DNA of 48,164 nt, taken from the NCBI GenBank assembly GCA_945860745.1, contig CAMASH010000020.1, positions 1 to 48,164 on the forward strand. Reading direction: 5' to 3'. The notes under the pieces were generated by a model. That model did not search any database, had not been told where the DNA came from, and saw only the letters and a list, made by a program, of their open reading frames with translations. Position 1 is the stretch's first letter, and each line of letters starts with the position of its first letter. The DNA is from Chthoniobacter flavus. GTDB lineage: Bacteria > Verrucomicrobiota > Verrucomicrobiia > Chthoniobacterales > Terrimicrobiaceae. Below are positions 18,368 through 27,202 of the stretch, piece by piece. The position numbers and the translations under genes were made by a program.

Positions 18368-19951
18368 GTGAGTGACGGGAAAAAACTGAACACCAGGGCC
18401 AGCGGCGTCATTGCCGTGGCGGTGATGTTCTCGCGGGTGCTCGGGCTCATTCGAGAGATCCTCTTCAATGCCCTCTTCGGCACGGCCTCGATGGGTATTT
18501 TCATCGTGGCCTTCCGCGTGCCGAACTTGCTCCGCGATCTCTTTGCCGAGGGTGCGCTCTCCACCGCCTTCATTACGGTCTTTTCCCAGAAGATCGAAAA
18601 GGAGGGCGAGCAGTCCGCCTGGGCCCTTGCCAGCAAAATGATGACCCTGGCCGTTGTCTTCATGAGCGGCGTGACCGTTCTTGGCATCGTCTTTTCGCGG
18701 CCCCTCATCGGTTTACTCGCTGGCGGCTTCAAACCGGAATACCGGGAAATGACCATCCTGCTCACGCAGATCATGTTTCCCTTTATCCTGCTGGTCTCGC
18801 TGGCCGCGCTGGTCATGGGCATGCTCAATTCGCGCAATGTCTTTGGCGTGCCGGCCATGGCCTCGAGTTTTTTCAACATCGGCTCGATCGTGGGCGGCTT
18901 GCTCATCGGTTGGTGGTTCGATCCCGCCTTTGGTCAGAGGGCTCTCATCGGATTGGCCATCGGCACGCTCATCGGCGGCCTGCTGCAACTCGTGATCCAG
19001 CTTCCCCGCCTGCGCAAAGTCGGGTTTGCCTTCCGCCCCGACTTCCGCTGGAGCGATCCCGGCATCCGACGCATCCTCGTCCTCATGGTGCCGTCCGTCA
19101 TTGCGGCCAGCGCCGTGCAGATCAACGTGATGATCAACACGAGCTTTGCGACCCATCTGGGATCGGAGGCTGTCACCTGGCTCAACAGCGCCTTCCGACT
19201 CATGCAGCTTCCGCTCGGCATTTTCGGCGTGGCCGTGGCCACCATTACGCTGCCGGTGGTCTCCCGCATCGCTGCGCAGTCGGATCGCACGCAGTTTGGC
19301 CCCACCTTGGGCAAGGCCCTGCGGTTGGCGGTTTTTCTCACCCTGCCCTCCGCCGTGGGGCTGTATTTTCTTGCCCAGCCCATCATCAGCCTCATCTACG
19401 AACGCCTCGCCTTCACCAGTTTGGATTCCCTGCAAACCGGCTTTGCCCTGCAATTCTACGCCATGGGTTTGGTCGCCTATGCCTGGGTGAAGGTGCTCTC
19501 GCCCGCCTTCTACGCCATTGATAAAAAATGGACGCCCATGTTCGTGAGTTTCGTCTCCATCGGAATGAACTACGGCCTCAACTATCTTTTCATTTTCAAA
19601 CTTGGCTTCGGCCACAAGGGTCTCGCCCTCTCGACCAGTATTTCGGCGGCCATGAATTTCCTCGTGCTTTACCTGCTCATGAACCGCCACGTGGAGGCCC
19701 TGCAAACCGCCCGCCTGATCGGAACCATTGTTCGATGTGCTCTGGGGGCTGCGCTGCTGGGTGGAGTCTGCTGGCTCGGTGTCACCAGGGGCCGGCCCTG
19801 GCTGGACTCGCCCGTCCTTTGGGAAAAAATCGCCGCGCTCGGTGCTCTCATCGCGGCAGGTGCGGCGGCCTATCTCGCGGTCTGCTTTTTCCTCAGGGTT
19901 GAGGAAGTGCGGGAAGCGGTTCGCATCGTGAGGCGCAAACTCAAGATCTGA
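18368..19951 (+). CDS. murJ: Lipid II flippase MurJ
   Basis: A multi-membrane-pass protein of 527 residues in the MATE-like MVF family that moves the peptidoglycan precursor lipid II across the inner membrane. The start is GTG at 18368 (VSDGKKLNTRASG). Characteristic stretches are SRVLGLIREILFNALFGT (TM1), RVPNLLRDLFAEGALSTAFI with the conserved charged residues, and FYAMDLKWTPM-like FYAIDKKWTPMFVS. About 14 hydrophobic segments are visible. It is monocistronic by appearance. Confidence 0.95.
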   Translation: MSDGKKLNTRASGVIAVAVMFSRVLGLIREILFNALFGTASMGIFIVAFRVPNLLRDLFAEGALSTAFITVFSQKIEKEGEQSAWALASKMMTLAVVFMSGVTVLGIVFSRPLIGLLAGGFKPEYREMTILLTQIMFPFILLVSLAALVMGMLNSRNVFGVPAMASSFFNIGSIVGGLLIGWWFDPAFGQRALIGLAIGTLIGGLLQLVIQLPRLRKVGFAFRPDFRWSDPGIRRILVLMVPSVIAASAVQINVMINTSFATHLGSEAVTWLNSAFRLMQLPLGIFGVAVATITLPVVSRIAAQSDRTQFGPTLGKALRLAVFLTLPSAVGLYFLAQPIISLIYERLAFTSLDSLQTGFALQFYAMGLVAYAWVKVLSPAFYAIDKKWTPMFVSFVSIGMNYGLNYLFIFKLGFGHKGLALSTSISAAMNFLVLYLLMNRHVEALQTARLIGTIVRCALGAALLGGVCWLGVTRGRPWLDSPVLWEKIAALGALIAAGAAAYLAVCFFLRVEEVREAVRIVRRKLKI

Positions 19952-19971
19952 TCAGCCGGCGAAGAAACAGC

Positions 19972-20196
19972 CTAAAGGCTGGAGCCCAACTTTTCCGCCG
20001 TGCGGATTTCTTCCGGGGAAAGCAACGTTGCCGTTTTGACCAAGCGGCAGAATTCTTTTTTGCTGACCTGAAAGTGCTTTCCCTCGCGGGTTACGAGATT
20101 CTTCATTTGCTTGTATTCCACGGCGAGGCGTTCCAGACGCACGATGCGCAGGAACTCGTCTCCTTGTTTCCAGACCTGATCTTGTTGCAGTTTCAT
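19972..20196 (-). CDS. Small hypothetical protein of 74 residues
   Basis: Starts MKLQQDQVWKQGDEFLRIV at 20196. An upstream ATG at 20220 lies inside a palindromic repeat and is rejected. The composition is soluble and mixed-charge, with REGKHFQVSKKEFCRLVKTA near the middle and AEKLGSSL at the end. It lies downstream of the rapA-like gene on the same strand, separated by the repeat at 20211-20298. Not assigned to a family. Confidence 0.55.
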   Translation of the reverse strand: MKLQQDQVWKQGDEFLRIVRLERLAVEYKQMKNLVTREGKHFQVSKKEFCRLVKTATLLSPEEIRTAEKLGSSL

Positions 20197-20210
20197 TTTC
20201 AGAAGAAGGA

Positions 20211-20298
20211 CCTCACGCAAAGGGTGGGAAGGACGGGAAGGTTCCGGAGAAACGTCTTCCGCTTATCCGTCCCACCCCTGCCAACCTTTGCGTGAGGT
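20211..20298. repeat. Inverted repeat, CTCACGCAAAGG type
   Basis: CTCACGCAAAGG at the left edge and CCTTTGCGTGAG at the right are exact complements. Inside them, GGGTGGGAAGGACGG and CCGTCCCACCCC are near-complements. It occupies the gap between the RapA-like gene and the small gene downstream. Confidence 0.8.
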
Positions 20299-20313
20299 AA
20301 ATTCTGCATTCTT

Positions 20314-23127
20314 TTAGGCAACCTCAGGCGTGCGCCAGATCAAACGCAGGGAATCCAGGCGCAGGGGGGCGTCTTTGATGGCGAGACCGAGTTCCGTGAT
20401 CTGGGACTCGAGCAGGGTGATTTCCTCGTCGCGGATGTGGTTGTTGACTTTTTTCAAATCGAGGAGCCGTTCGATTTCGCGGCGCAAGACGGCTTCCATT
20501 CTTTCCACCGCATTTTTGGAAATGGTGCCGGCCCGCTCTGTGGCATGCTGGCGGCTCTTTTCAAGCATGGAGGGAATGAGTTTTTGTTTGATGCGGCTGT
20601 TGTCGAGCAGCTTGAAAACTGATCCTGGCTTGAGTTCATCGATGGACGGATTCACCTCGCCGGAAACATCCTCGCCCTTGGGGTCCACCACCACACGCAG
20701 CGGAGTGGGGGGGAGAAAGCGGTCGGCATGCAGCGCGGGGGGCGCGACGGGTTCGAGGACATAGACGGCCTCGACAAAGATGGACTGCGCCTCGGCGGCG
20801 TTCCAGACGGCGAAGGCGCTGTTGCCCTGACCGGAACCCAGCAATAAATCCATGGCCCCGGTCACAAGGGGATGATCCCAGGTCAGGAAACCGATTTCCT
20901 CGCGGCTCAGAGCCTTTCTGCGATCGCAGGTGAGGGTGAGTCCGTCCGCCGGAAGTCCCGGCAGGGCATCGACCGTGAGCTCGGCGGGTTTGGCCAGATA
21001 GGTGCGCGGGGAAAGTTCGTCCACCTGCACGCCGAAATGATCGAAAACCCGGAGCAGGTAATTGTCGAGCGAGGCATCCTGATCGAACGCGGCGATCTGC
21101 GCCACGATCTGGCCGGCGATGTCCGGACGACAGGAATTCATCTGGAGCAGGCGGTCCTGGCCTTGCGCGAGTTCCTTCGCGATCTGCGCGTGGAAAATTT
21201 TTGTATCGGCGATGAGCGCGTCAAGACCGGCATCACGCTCACCCCCGGTGAGACAAGCCTCCAGGCGCCGGCCGAATTTGGCGATGACTTCCCGGCCACC
21301 CTCCAGGGATTTTTCAAACGCGTTCAAACCCTCGTGATACCACCGCGCCAGCACCTCTAGATGGCTGCGCTTGGGAAATGGAACATGGATGGAAATAGTT
21401 TCCGTCTGACCGATGCGGTCGAGCCGGCCGATGCGCTGCTCCAGCAATTCCGGATTTGAAGGCAGATCGAAGAGGACGAGATAATGGGCGAATTGAAAAT
21501 TGCGCCCCTCGCTGCCGATCTCGGAGCAGAGCAGGATCTGCGCGCCATCTTCCTCGGCAAACCATGCGGCATTGCGGTCGCGTTGCAGCAGGGTCAGATC
21601 CTCATGGAAAAGCCCAAGTTTGAGGTTGAGCCGCGCCCGGAGGGCTTCATCAAGCGCCAGAACTTTTTCCCGCGTGCGACAGATTAAGAGAACCTTGGCG
21701 GCGCGTTTTTTTTGCAGGAACGCCACCAGCCAGTCCACCCGGGGATCATTTGCCAGAGAATAGGTTCGCGCCGAAGCCGAGTCGTCCGCCTCGCTTTCCG
21801 CGGCCAGTCCATCCGGGACCTCGGCGAGCGGTTCGAGAGACACGCGGCGTTTGGGAAACCCCTTCATCGCCGCCCGGGTGTTGCGGAACATGACCCGCCC
21901 GGTGCCGTGCTGATCGACTAATTCCTGAATGAGGGCATCCCTTGCGGAGCCTTCGCTGTTTTTGAGCCCGGCGATGTGCTGTTCCAGCCGCTCCGGATTG
22001 GCTTGGCAGAGGGCGCGCAGCGTTTTGAGGTCTGCCGCGGTCAGGGCTTTTTCATCGAGAAGCTTGGCCGCGATTTTTGCGGTCTTCTGATAATCGGCCC
22101 GCTCCGCCACAAAGTGTGTGAAGTCGCTGTAGCGGTCGGGATCAAGCAGTCGCAGGCGGGCAAAGTGTCCCTCGGCTCCGAGCTGTTCCGGCGTGGCCGT
22201 GAGCAGAATCACGCCGGGCGCGGAGGTGGCCAGCGTTTCGACCACGGCGTATTCCGGACTCGCCTTCCCGGGCGACCATTCCAAGTGATGCGCCTCGTCC
22301 ACCACCACCAGATCCCATTCCGCCGCCGCCGCCTGCTGGCCGCGTTTTTCGCTCCGGGCCACGAGGGGAAGCGGACAAAGAATGACCTGATCATCGAGGA
22401 AGGGATTGGCCCCGGGGTCGCCGGCCTCGATCGCTTGGCAACGGTCCTCGTCAAAAATGCTCACCAGTAGATTGAAGCGGCGCAGGAGTTCGACGAACCA
22501 TTGATGAACGAGCGGTTCGGGAACCAGAATCAAAATCCGTTTCGCCCGCCCGCTGCGGTGGAGGCGGTGCAGGACCAGACAGGCCTCGATGGTTTTGCCC
22601 AATCCCACTTCGTCCGCCAGCAGCACCCGGGGAAGAACGCGCGAGGCCACTTCCTGCGCGATGTAAAGCTGATGGGGAATCAGGTCGATGCGCGCACCGA
22701 TCAACCCGCGCACCGGCGCGTAACGAATCTGATGCCGGCGGCGCAGGGATTCCAAACGCAAGTCGAACGTCCGGCTCTCATCAACCTGGCCCGCGTAAAG
22801 ACGCTCCTCGGGTTTGGAAAAACTCAGCGTGTCGGAAAGATCCGTTTCCGGCACCTCCACGCCACCACAGCGATAAATCAGCACGCCGTCGGCGCGGGTT
22901 TCGACCGCATCGACCGCGAGGATTTGTCCGTCGTGCGTCTTGATCGTATCGCCCGGGCGGAACTCGACCCGTTTGATCGGAGCGGACCCCGTGGCGTATT
23001 GCCGCAGGGTGTTGCTGGCGCGGAAAAGCAGAAAGACCCGGCCCGGGGCCGCATCCACCACCACGCCGACACCCAGTTCGGGTTCGGACTCGCTGATCCA
23101 TCGCTGACCTTGTTGAAACTTTGCCAT
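20314..23127 (-). CDS. rapA: RapA-like Swi2/Snf2 helicase (RNA polymerase-associated)
   Basis: A 937-residue ATPase that, in the family, recycles RNA polymerase. The N-terminus (AKFQQGQRWISESEPELG) matches the RapA N-terminal beta domains. Helicase motifs: LLADEVGLGKTIEACLVL (Walker A, about residue 180), VVVDEAHHLEW (DEAH), ILLTATPEQ, then LICRTREKV and GSEGRNFQFAHYLVLFDLP with RIGRLDRIGQ (motifs V and VI). The C-terminal third carries the RapA-specific region. The start is at 23127; upstream in-frame codons to 23196 lack homology. It is divergent from hflX with a 105-bp gap. Confidence 0.9.
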   Translation of the reverse strand: MAKFQQGQRWISESEPELGVGVVVDAAPGRVFLLFRASNTLRQYATGSAPIKRVEFRPGDTIKTHDGQILAVDAVETRADGVLIYRCGGVEVPETDLSDTLSFSKPEERLYAGQVDESRTFDLRLESLRRRHQIRYAPVRGLIGARIDLIPHQLYIAQEVASRVLPRVLLADEVGLGKTIEACLVLHRLHRSGRAKRILILVPEPLVHQWFVELLRRFNLLVSIFDEDRCQAIEAGDPGANPFLDDQVILCPLPLVARSEKRGQQAAAAEWDLVVVDEAHHLEWSPGKASPEYAVVETLATSAPGVILLTATPEQLGAEGHFARLRLLDPDRYSDFTHFVAERADYQKTAKIAAKLLDEKALTAADLKTLRALCQANPERLEQHIAGLKNSEGSARDALIQELVDQHGTGRVMFRNTRAAMKGFPKRRVSLEPLAEVPDGLAAESEADDSASARTYSLANDPRVDWLVAFLQKKRAAKVLLICRTREKVLALDEALRARLNLKLGLFHEDLTLLQRDRNAAWFAEEDGAQILLCSEIGSEGRNFQFAHYLVLFDLPSNPELLEQRIGRLDRIGQTETISIHVPFPKRSHLEVLARWYHEGLNAFEKSLEGGREVIAKFGRRLEACLTGGERDAGLDALIADTKIFHAQIAKELAQGQDRLLQMNSCRPDIAGQIVAQIAAFDQDASLDNYLLRVFDHFGVQVDELSPRTYLAKPAELTVDALPGLPADGLTLTCDRRKALSREEIGFLTWDHPLVTGAMDLLLGSGQGNSAFAVWNAAEAQSIFVEAVYVLEPVAPPALHADRFLPPTPLRVVVDPKGEDVSGEVNPSIDELKPGSVFKLLDNSRIKQKLIPSMLEKSRQHATERAGTISKNAVERMEAVLRREIERLLDLKKVNNHIRDEEITLLESQITELGLAIKDAPLRLDSLRLIWRTPEVA

Positions 23128-23232
23128 TGCCTGAAAACGATTCTCTCCCCCCCGAAGGGTCGAGGGCCAGCCCGAAATCCAAAACTCCACCAGCATGGCG
23201 CAATTCGCGATTCTCTGCTAAAGAGAAGGACG

Positions 23233-24564
23233 ATGTTTGAAATCAAACCCCGGGACAAGATGGTCGAGCGTGCGATGCTGGTGGGCGCTTATGGCGACCA
23301 TGAGCAAAAGGCCGATGCCAAGGACCTGCTGGAAGAACTGGAGGAACTCGTCCGCACCCTGGGCATTCCCGTGGTCGAGCGCATGTTGGTTTACCATCGC
23401 GAACCCCATGCGCGCCTGTTGCTCGGCACCGGCAAGGCGGACGAAGTTTGCGCCCGCATCACCGCGGCGCAGTGCGACGTGGTGATTTTTGACAACGAAC
23501 TGACCCCGGCCCAGCAACGCAATTGGGAAACGCTTTCCAAAGTGACCGTGATCGACCGCCGCGAGATCATTCTCGATATTTTCGGCACCCGCGCCCAAAC
23601 CCGCGAGGCCAGAATCCAGGTGGACCTGGCCCGCATGGCCTACTCGCTGCCGCGGCTCACCCGGGCCTGGAGCCACCTCGGTCACCAAGGCGGAGGCATC
23701 GGAGCCAAGGGCGAAGGCGAGAGCCAGCTCGAACAGGATAAACGCAAAATCCGGGGTCAGATCGACCGGTTGAAAAAGGAACTCCTCGGCGTGCGCAGTT
23801 CCCGCGCCACCCAGCGCAAGGATCGCAAACGCGCCCCGGTGCCCAATGCCGCCATCGTCGGCTACACCAATTCCGGCAAATCCTCCCTCTTGCAAAAACT
23901 CACCGGCGCGGACGTCCTGGTGGAGGACAAACTCTTTGCCACGCTGGACACGACCACGCGCAAGATCGCCCTGCCCAACAAGCAGCCTCTCCTTCTCACG
24001 GACACCGTGGGTTTCATCCGCAAGCTTCCCCACGAACTGGTCGAATCCTTCAACGCCACCCTGGAGGAAGCCGCGCTCTCCGACTTTCTCATTCATCTGC
24101 TCGACGCCTCCCATCCCCGGGTGATGGAGTTTTACAACACCACCATGAAAGTGCTCGGCGACCTCGGGGCCGACACCAAGCAGACGCTCGTCGTCTTCAA
24201 CAAAATGGACAAGGTCGGCGACACCGGCACCCGCGAGGTTTTGCGGAAACATTTTCCCGGCGCGGTCTTTGTCTCGGTCCTCACCGGGGATGGATTCGGC
24301 GAATTGGTCGAACGCATTTCGGAGTTCGTCAGCAAAGGCACGCGCGTGGTCGAACTTCTTCTTCCTCTCGATCGCAACGACCTCCTGGCCCGCCTGCATC
24401 GCGAAGGAAAAGTGTATCGCACCGACTATGAGGAAGACGGCATCCGCATCCGCGCCACGATTCCGGACCGGGCCATGGAAACGCTCGGCCGGTTTGTGGT
24501 GGAACCGCTCCCGGCCATCCAAGGACCGTTGGGGACAACGGTCCCTATCGCAGCTTCTCGCTGA
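23233..24564 (+). CDS. hflX: Ribosome-associated GTPase HflX
   Basis: A GTPase of 443 residues that splits or rescues ribosomes in characterised bacteria. The N-terminal HflX domain includes LLGTGKADEV, FDNELTPAQQRNWE and DRREIILDIFGTRAQTREA. The G domain has G1 GYTNSGKSSLLQ (about residues 214-225), G3 LTDTVGFIRKLP and G4 VVFNKMDKV. The start follows GAGAAGGACG, an acceptable ribosome binding site. The last residues (QGPLGTTVPIAASR) are encoded by a small palindrome and overlap the convergent hydrolase end by 20 bp, so the native tail may have been replaced. Confidence 0.95.
   Translation: MFEIKPRDKMVERAMLVGAYGDHEQKADAKDLLEELEELVRTLGIPVVERMLVYHREPHARLLLGTGKADEVCARITAAQCDVVIFDNELTPAQQRNWETLSKVTVIDRREIILDIFGTRAQTREARIQVDLARMAYSLPRLTRAWSHLGHQGGGIGAKGEGESQLEQDKRKIRGQIDRLKKELLGVRSSRATQRKDRKRAPVPNAAIVGYTNSGKSSLLQKLTGADVLVEDKLFATLDTTTRKIALPNKQPLLLTDTVGFIRKLPHELVESFNATLEEAALSDFLIHLLDASHPRVMEFYNTTMKVLGDLGADTKQTLVVFNKMDKVGDTGTREVLRKHFPGAVFVSVLTGDGFGELVERISEFVSKGTRVVELLLPLDRNDLLARLHREGKVYRTDYEEDGIRIRATIPDRAMETLGRFVVEPLPAIQGPLGTTVPIAASR
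24523..24547. repeat. Short palindrome between convergent hflX and dienelactone hydrolase
   Basis: GGACCGTT, a 6-base loop and AACGGTCC form a perfect 8-bp stem. Extended one way it reads TAGGGACCGTTGTCC, whose TAG is the hydrolase stop codon; the other way it encodes part of the HflX C-terminus. The TAGGGAC end resembles the purE/Sua5 element. Confidence 0.7.
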
Positions 24565-25285
24565 AAAAACGCAACAGCAGGCTCAGGCACACATGGGCCA
24601 GCGCCGGATTGTAACGTGGCCCCTCATCCCGCAGGAAGGCATGAGCCGCGTCGAACTCGTGCCATTCAAAATCCCCTCCCGTTTCATTGAGACGCGCGGC
24701 AATTTTCTGCCGTCCCTCCAGGGGCACATGCGGATCCTGCCTTCCCCAGACAAAAAGAAACGGAGTCGTGACTCCGGCAAAGCGTTCCAGCGTATCGTCC
24801 GATTTTCCCGCACCCAGCGTTCCGGTGTGGATGTCGGTCGGATAAAATGCCGCCACCGCCTGAACCAGCGGATGAAATCCGGCGCGAACCGCCAGGTGTC
24901 CGCCGAGACACACGCCAGAACTCCCGATGCGGCCGGTGCAGTTTTTGTGCGATGCGAGAAACTCCGCCACCACCGCCGCATCCTCATCGGAAGAGGCGAT
25001 CTCCTTGGTGAATTTCAGTTCGTTCCCGCGATCAGACCCCGCCTGGTCATAAGCCAGCACCGTCCCCGCCGGCTCGAACTCGTGATAAACCTCCGGCACC
25101 GCGACCAAAAAACCCTGTCCGCTCAAAGCCGCCGCCATGCGACGGATCGGACCCGTGACTTGGAAAATCTCAGAATAGAAAATGACCCCCGGGTAACGTC
25201 CGCCGCCCTGCGGAATAAAGAGATGAACCCGCATCGGCCCCCGCGAAGTGGGAAGATCAACAAACGAACCGTCGGTGATGGTCAT
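24545..25285 (-). CDS. Dienelactone hydrolase family protein
   Basis: An alpha/beta hydrolase of 246 residues. The nucleophile is Cys in GSSGVCLGGHLAV (about residue 128), the acid is Asp in FVWGRQDPHVPLEG and the His is in EFDAAHAFLRDEG, giving the Cys-Asp-His triad of dienelactone hydrolases. The N-terminal GPMRVHLFIPQGGGRYPGV is typical. No signal peptide. The substrate is likely a lactone or ester but is not determinable. The stop TAG is supplied by a palindrome. Confidence 0.9.
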   Translation of the reverse strand: MTITDGSFVDLPTSRGPMRVHLFIPQGGGRYPGVIFYSEIFQVTGPIRRMAAALSGQGFLVAVPEVYHEFEPAGTVLAYDQAGSDRGNELKFTKEIASSDEDAAVVAEFLASHKNCTGRIGSSGVCLGGHLAVRAGFHPLVQAVAAFYPTDIHTGTLGAGKSDDTLERFAGVTTPFLFVWGRQDPHVPLEGRQKIAARLNETGGDFEWHEFDAAHAFLRDEGPRYNPALAHVCLSLLLRFFSEKLR

Positions 25286-25370
25286 GATGTGGCTTTGTAG
25301 GTATCGCCACTGGTTCCCTCAAGCTTCCGATGAAATGCCAAGACAGGTTTGTCTGCCAACGCCTTGACCG

Positions 25371-25428
25371 GGAGCACCGGCATCCTGCCTGTGAACCAAC
25401 ACGAACACAGGCAGGATGCCTGTGCTCC
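25371..25428. repeat. Large near-perfect palindrome, GGAGCAC...GTGCTCC type
   Basis: The arms are GGAGCACCGGCATCCTGCC (continuing TGTG) and its complement ending GTGCTCC, matching at 22 of 23 positions, around a 12-base loop. It shares the core GGCATCCTGCC with the repeats at pgk and in Sua5. It lies in the 263-bp divergent intergenic region between the hydrolase and the aldo/keto reductase. Confidence 0.85.
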
Positions 25429-25548
25429 TTGTTCTTGCGAATTGTCCTGCATTGACTCCGATTCCTTCCAGGTGCGGCACAAAAAGCTGCACGTTGCGTG
25501 GTGAATCTTGCTTGAACAGGGAAGGTCGGAGGCGATCTTCTTCACACC

Positions 25549-26565
25549 ATGAGCCCGGAAACCAACCCGTCCCGTCACGAACGCCGCGAGTTTCTCAAAC
25601 GTCTCGGCCTGGCCGGCGCGGGATTGTTTTTCGCGGGAAAGACCTTCGCCGATGGGGAGAAATGCCTCCTGGTGCCCCGCCGCAAATTCGGGCGCCACGA
25701 TTTCACGGTTTCCTCCCTTTGCCTCGGCGGCCACGCCCTGCGCAACGCCAGCGATGAGGAAGCCCAGCAGATGGTGGACACCTCCCTCGCGCTCGGCCTG
25801 GATTTTTTTGACAATTCCTGGGACTACCACGGCGGACGCTCCGAGGAACTGATGGGCCGGTGCATCAAGGGCAAGCGCGACAAGATCTTTTTGATGACCA
25901 AGGTCTGCACCCACGACACGGGCGGACGCAAGGAAGCCATGGACATTCTCGAGCAATCCCTGAAACGCCTCGGCACCGACCACCTCGACCTTTGGCAGGT
26001 CCATGCCGTCGCCACCATGTCCCAAGTCGAACGCGCCTTCGCGCCCGGCGGAGTCATCGAGGCCCTCGACGAAGCCCGCAAGCAAGGCAAGGTGCGTTTC
26101 GTCGGATTCACCGGCCACACCGAACCCGCCGTCCATCTCGCCATGCTCTCCCATGGCTACCCGTTCGACGCCTGCCAGCTTCCCCTCTCCGCCATCGAGG
26201 CCAACTCCAACGCCTTCGTGCGGCGCGTGCTCCCCGAGTTACTCAAACAAAAAATCGCGCCCCTCGGCATGAAATCCCTCGGTGGAAACGCCGACGCCAT
26301 CCGCGATGGCATCGTCTCTGTGCCGGAAGCCATCACCTATGCGCTTTCGCATCCCGTGGCCACGGTGGTCAGCGGCATGGAATCCCTCTCGCAGCTCCGC
26401 GAAAACGCCGGTCTCGCCGCCGCCTTCACCCCGATGCCGGCCGACAGCATGATCACGCTGGAGAAGCGGTGTCTCGCCGCCACCGAATCCAACAAATACC
26501 AACCCTACCGCAAATGGATGTCCTATCGCGACGGCGACGCGGCGAAGTATAGCTCGTATGTTTGA
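25549..26565 (+). CDS. Tat-exported aldo/keto reductase
   Basis: A 338-residue protein. The N-terminus has a twin-arginine signal (RREFLKRLGLAGAGLFFAG), so it is probably folded with its nucleotide cofactor before export. The AKR tetrad is visible: Asp in LDFFDNSWDYHGGRSEELMG with the Tyr next to it, Lys in IFLMTKVC and His in LDLWQVHAV. The C-terminal part (KSLGGNADAI, VVSGMESLSQL) matches the family. The end, RKWMSYRDGDAAKYSSYV, is typical of exported AKRs in soil bacteria. The substrate is unknown. A short GA-rich stretch precedes the ATG. Confidence 0.88.
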   Translation: MSPETNPSRHERREFLKRLGLAGAGLFFAGKTFADGEKCLLVPRRKFGRHDFTVSSLCLGGHALRNASDEEAQQMVDTSLALGLDFFDNSWDYHGGRSEELMGRCIKGKRDKIFLMTKVCTHDTGGRKEAMDILEQSLKRLGTDHLDLWQVHAVATMSQVERAFAPGGVIEALDEARKQGKVRFVGFTGHTEPAVHLAMLSHGYPFDACQLPLSAIEANSNAFVRRVLPELLKQKIAPLGMKSLGGNADAIRDGIVSVPEAITYALSHPVATVVSGMESLSQLRENAGLAAAFTPMPADSMITLEKRCLAATESNKYQPYRKWMSYRDGDAAKYSSYV

Positions 26566-26631
26566 ACCCGTCGCCCGATAGGGCCGGAATCTTCTCGCCC
26601 CGTTTCGTTCCCCTGCTAAATTCGCGCAGGC

Positions 26632-27189
26632 ATGGAACTTTGGTGGCATAGTCTCAATCTCCCCCTGCAAATTTTCTATGGCACGGGCCTGGTCGCTGCC
26701 GTCGCCCTGGGCATCGAGGGGCTTTTGACGCTTATCGGCTTTAATCACCACGACATGCCCGACGCCGGCGTGGATCATCCCGACCAGATGGGCATGCTCT
26801 CGGTGCGGACCATCACCGGCTTTTTCTTTGGCTTCGGCTGGGCCGGGGTCATTGCCATCAAATCCGGCCTTGGCCTCGCCGCTTCCATTCTCATCGCCTG
26901 CGTCGTCGGGGCCGCCTTTCTCTTTGGCCTCTATCTTCTCATGCGCACCCTTTTCTCCCTCCACGCCACCGGCACGCTCGATTATAAAAACGCCATCGGC
27001 CAGATCGCGACCGTCTATGTCACCGTCCCACCCGCCCGCGGCGGCGGCGGACAGGTTGAGGTCCTCATTCAAGGCCGACTCCAAACCATTTCCGGCATGA
27101 CCTCCCACCCCAAGGCCCTCGCCCCGCAGACCAAGGTGAAAGTCACCGGCCTCATCGGTCAGGGCACGCTCGAAGTCGAACCTCTCTAA
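26632..27189 (+). CDS. NfeD-like membrane protein with OB domain
   Basis: A 185-residue protein. Three hydrophobic helices (about residues 10-30, 60-82, 86-108) precede a soluble beta-rich domain (about 118-185: ATVYVTVPP, VEVLIQGRL, TKVKVTGLIGQGTLEVEPL) that fits the OB fold of NfeD/YqiJ proteins. The family partners with flotillins in membrane microdomains, and the next gene, 13 bp downstream, is a flotillin, which supports the call. No protease domain. Confidence 0.8.
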   Translation: MELWWHSLNLPLQIFYGTGLVAAVALGIEGLLTLIGFNHHDMPDAGVDHPDQMGMLSVRTITGFFFGFGWAGVIAIKSGLGLAASILIACVVGAAFLFGLYLLMRTLFSLHATGTLDYKNAIGQIATVYVTVPPARGGGGQVEVLIQGRLQTISGMTSHPKALAPQTKVKVTGLIGQGTLEVEPL

Positions 27190-27202
27190 TCCCAAAAACC
27201 TC

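Noticed and set aside
18277-18906. An N-terminal extension of the 74-residue basic protein
   Set aside because: It lies antisense to murJ, is Met/Ser/Lys-rich without any domain, and a good ATG exists at 18276.
22501-23232. A long N-terminal extension of hflX
   Set aside because: It is antisense to the RapA-like gene, and HflX homology begins at the ATG at 23233.
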